Source of the DNA: Acidobacteriota bacterium
GTDB taxonomy: Bacteria; Acidobacteriota; Holophagae; Thermotomaculales; Thermotomaculaceae
DNA length: 6,749 nucleotides
Direction of reading: 5' to 3'
Assembly: GCA_003650445.1 (NCBI GenBank)
Contig: QMQE01000142.1
Coordinates: forward strand, 1 to 6,749
Below the pieces are notes generated by a model, which was not told the DNA's origin, made no database searches, and was given only the letters and a program-made list of their open reading frames with translations. A program made the position numbers and the translations under genes. Shown here one piece after another: positions 6,434 to 6,749 of this stretch (positions within the stretch are counted from its first letter, which is position 1; the number at the start of each line of letters is the position of its first letter).

Positions 6434-6497
6434 GAGAAGGCTGAGGCTAAGCAAAGACAAGGTTAAGGCAAGAAAAGACAGGGAATGGCCAACTCCC
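6434..6497 (+). repeat. Direct repeat, copy 1 (64 bp)
   Basis: Aligns without gaps to 6647-6710 at an offset of 213 bp, with 54 of 64 bases identical by my count. The most conserved parts are TAAGCAAAGACAAGGTTAAG and AAGAAAAGACAGGGAA. It ends in the hairpin arm CAGGGA-ATGGCCAAC-TCCC. It is non-coding and resembles a dispersed intergenic repeat; strand is arbitrary. Confidence 0.8.
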
Positions 6498-6498
6498 G

Positions 6499-6513
6499 CG
6501 GCGCGTTGCGCCG
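6499..6513. repeat. Perfect GC-rich hairpin CGGCGC-GTT-GCGCCG
   Basis: A 6-bp stem of only G and C with a three-base loop, directly following direct-repeat copy 1 where the other copies instead continue into TGATTTT. REP-like or protein-binding roles are possible; nothing here identifies one. Confidence 0.5.
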
Positions 6514-6564
6514 AATGTTGAGTGATAGGTGTTGAGTGTTAAATGACAAGATGAGAAAAATCAG
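6512..6564. repeat. Left arm of a long imperfect inverted repeat
   Basis: Pairs with the complement of 6710-6749. Perfect segments are TGATAGGTGTT (6523-6533 with 6728-6738), ATGACAAG (6543-6550 with 6718-6725) and AAAATCAG (6557-6564 with 6710-6717). This arm has a few extra bases. Inside it, TGTTGAGTG occurs twice, 14 bp apart (6516 and 6530). Confidence 0.6.
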
Positions 6565-6607
6565 GGTAAATCAAAAGGCAGGGAATGGCTAACTCCCTGA
6601 TTTTTCT
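6554..6607. repeat. Nested hairpin with 13-bp perfect outer stem
   Basis: AGAAAAATCAGGG (6554-6566) is the exact reverse complement of 6595-6607. The inner CAGGGA (6579-6584) competes with the outer left arm for TCCCTG (6594-6599), so two exclusive folds are possible. The stem is followed by AC-rich pyrimidine sequence on the plus strand. Confidence 0.55.
6579..6605 (+). terminator. Terminator-like hairpin, plus-strand reading
   Basis: CAGGGA, a 9-nt loop (ATGGCTAAC), TCCCTG, then ATTTTT. The stem is only 6 bp, so termination is plausible but unproven. No plus-strand gene is seen in the window; the related hairpins nearby suggest this is part of a repeat family that may act in either direction. 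Confidence 0.35.
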
Positions 6608-6646
6608 TACCCTCTACTCCTGCCCCTACTTCTACTCACCCGAAGG

Positions 6647-6710
6647 GAAAAGGTTGAGGTTAAGCAAAGACAAGGTTAAGTGAAGAAAAGACAGGGAAAG
6701 GTTAATTCTC
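6647..6710 (+). repeat. Direct repeat, copy 2 (64 bp)
   Basis: Partner of 6434-6497 at a constant 213-bp offset. It also ends in a hairpin, CAGGGA-AAGGTTAAT-TCTCTG, where a G-T wobble keeps the stem although its right arm has changed. A shorter third version of the hairpin half is at 6574-6597, with 22 of 24 bases shared with copy 1. Confidence 0.8.
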
Positions 6711-6712
6711 TG
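6682..6712 (-). terminator. Terminator-like hairpin, minus-strand reading
   Basis: On the minus strand CAGAGA, a 9-nt loop and TCCCTG are followed by TCTTTTCTT. It lies upstream of the PASTA operon in the direction of transcription, so it could end a transcript entering from beyond 6749. The short stem and interrupted T tract make this tentative. Confidence 0.35.
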
Positions 6713-6749
6713 ATTTTCTTGTCATCTAACACCTATCATCTAACATCCG
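6710..6749. repeat. Right arm of the imperfect inverted repeat (reaches window edge)
   Basis: Complementary to 6512-6564. Read on the minus strand it has TGTTAGATGA twice, 14 bp apart (plus 6722-6731 and 6736-6745), the same period as the left arm but with a different unit (TTAGATG versus TTGAGTG). It may continue past the window. Confidence 0.6.

Larger units (their letters stand above)
6410..6749. other. Gene-free composite repeat region
   Basis: About 340 bp upstream of the PASTA operon without a credible reading frame on either strand. It holds the direct repeats, hairpins and inverted arms listed separately, plus a pyrimidine-rich stretch (6601-6641) with several CTAC/CTACT words. I see no tRNA or rRNA and no transposase. 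It reads as an accumulation of dispersed intergenic repeats. Confidence 0.7.

Noticed and set aside
6410..6749. CRISPR array
   Set aside because: There are only two or three imperfect repeat copies at irregular spacing, no uniform spacers and no cas gene, so array structure is absent.

Overview
The window looks like chromosomal DNA of a Gram-negative bacterium. An outer-membrane assembly lipoprotein (BamD type) and the type IV pilus motors PilB and PilT lie together. A PASTA-only membrane protein next to rpe and a glutaryl-CoA dehydrogenase also fit a deltaproteobacterium-like (Desulfobacterota) anaerobe. That placement is inferred from gene content and remembered neighbourhoods, not from a search. 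GC content looks intermediate by eye. Every gene I can support is on the minus strand, so the window reads biologically from right to left.

Right end (about 6410-6749): no gene. It is a composite repeat region with a 64-bp imperfect direct repeat, three versions of one hairpin (CAGGGA, 9-nt loop, TCCCTG), imperfect inverted arms holding small 14-bp-period tandem repeats, and several short GC-rich or GAA-loop hairpins. A candidate promoter follows at 6381-6409.

Middle right (4087-6371): a tightly packed operon of a single-pass membrane protein with three PASTA domains, rpe (starting with TTG and overlapping the preceding gene by 4 nt) and bamD (its Shine-Dalgarno sequence lies across the rpe stop codon). 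A glutaryl-CoA-dehydrogenase-type gene (2885-4066) follows 20 bp after bamD and is probably co-transcribed. The set mixes envelope functions, pentose-phosphate metabolism and acyl-CoA oxidation, so the grouping is more likely shared expression than one pathway.

Middle (2724-2884): a 161-bp spacer holding a TTGACA box and a symmetrical TGTCAA-N9-TTGACA element. It is the natural place for a second promoter.

Left end (1-2723): pilB (extension ATPase) and pilT (retraction ATPase, cut by the left edge). PilB keeps the paired 24-residue motifs of the MshEN cyclic-di-GMP-binding domain, which suggests pilus extension is under second-messenger control.

I see no clearly new biological system. The items most worth checking are the repeat region, a nine-G tract inside the PASTA gene, and the c-di-GMP motif pair in PilB.
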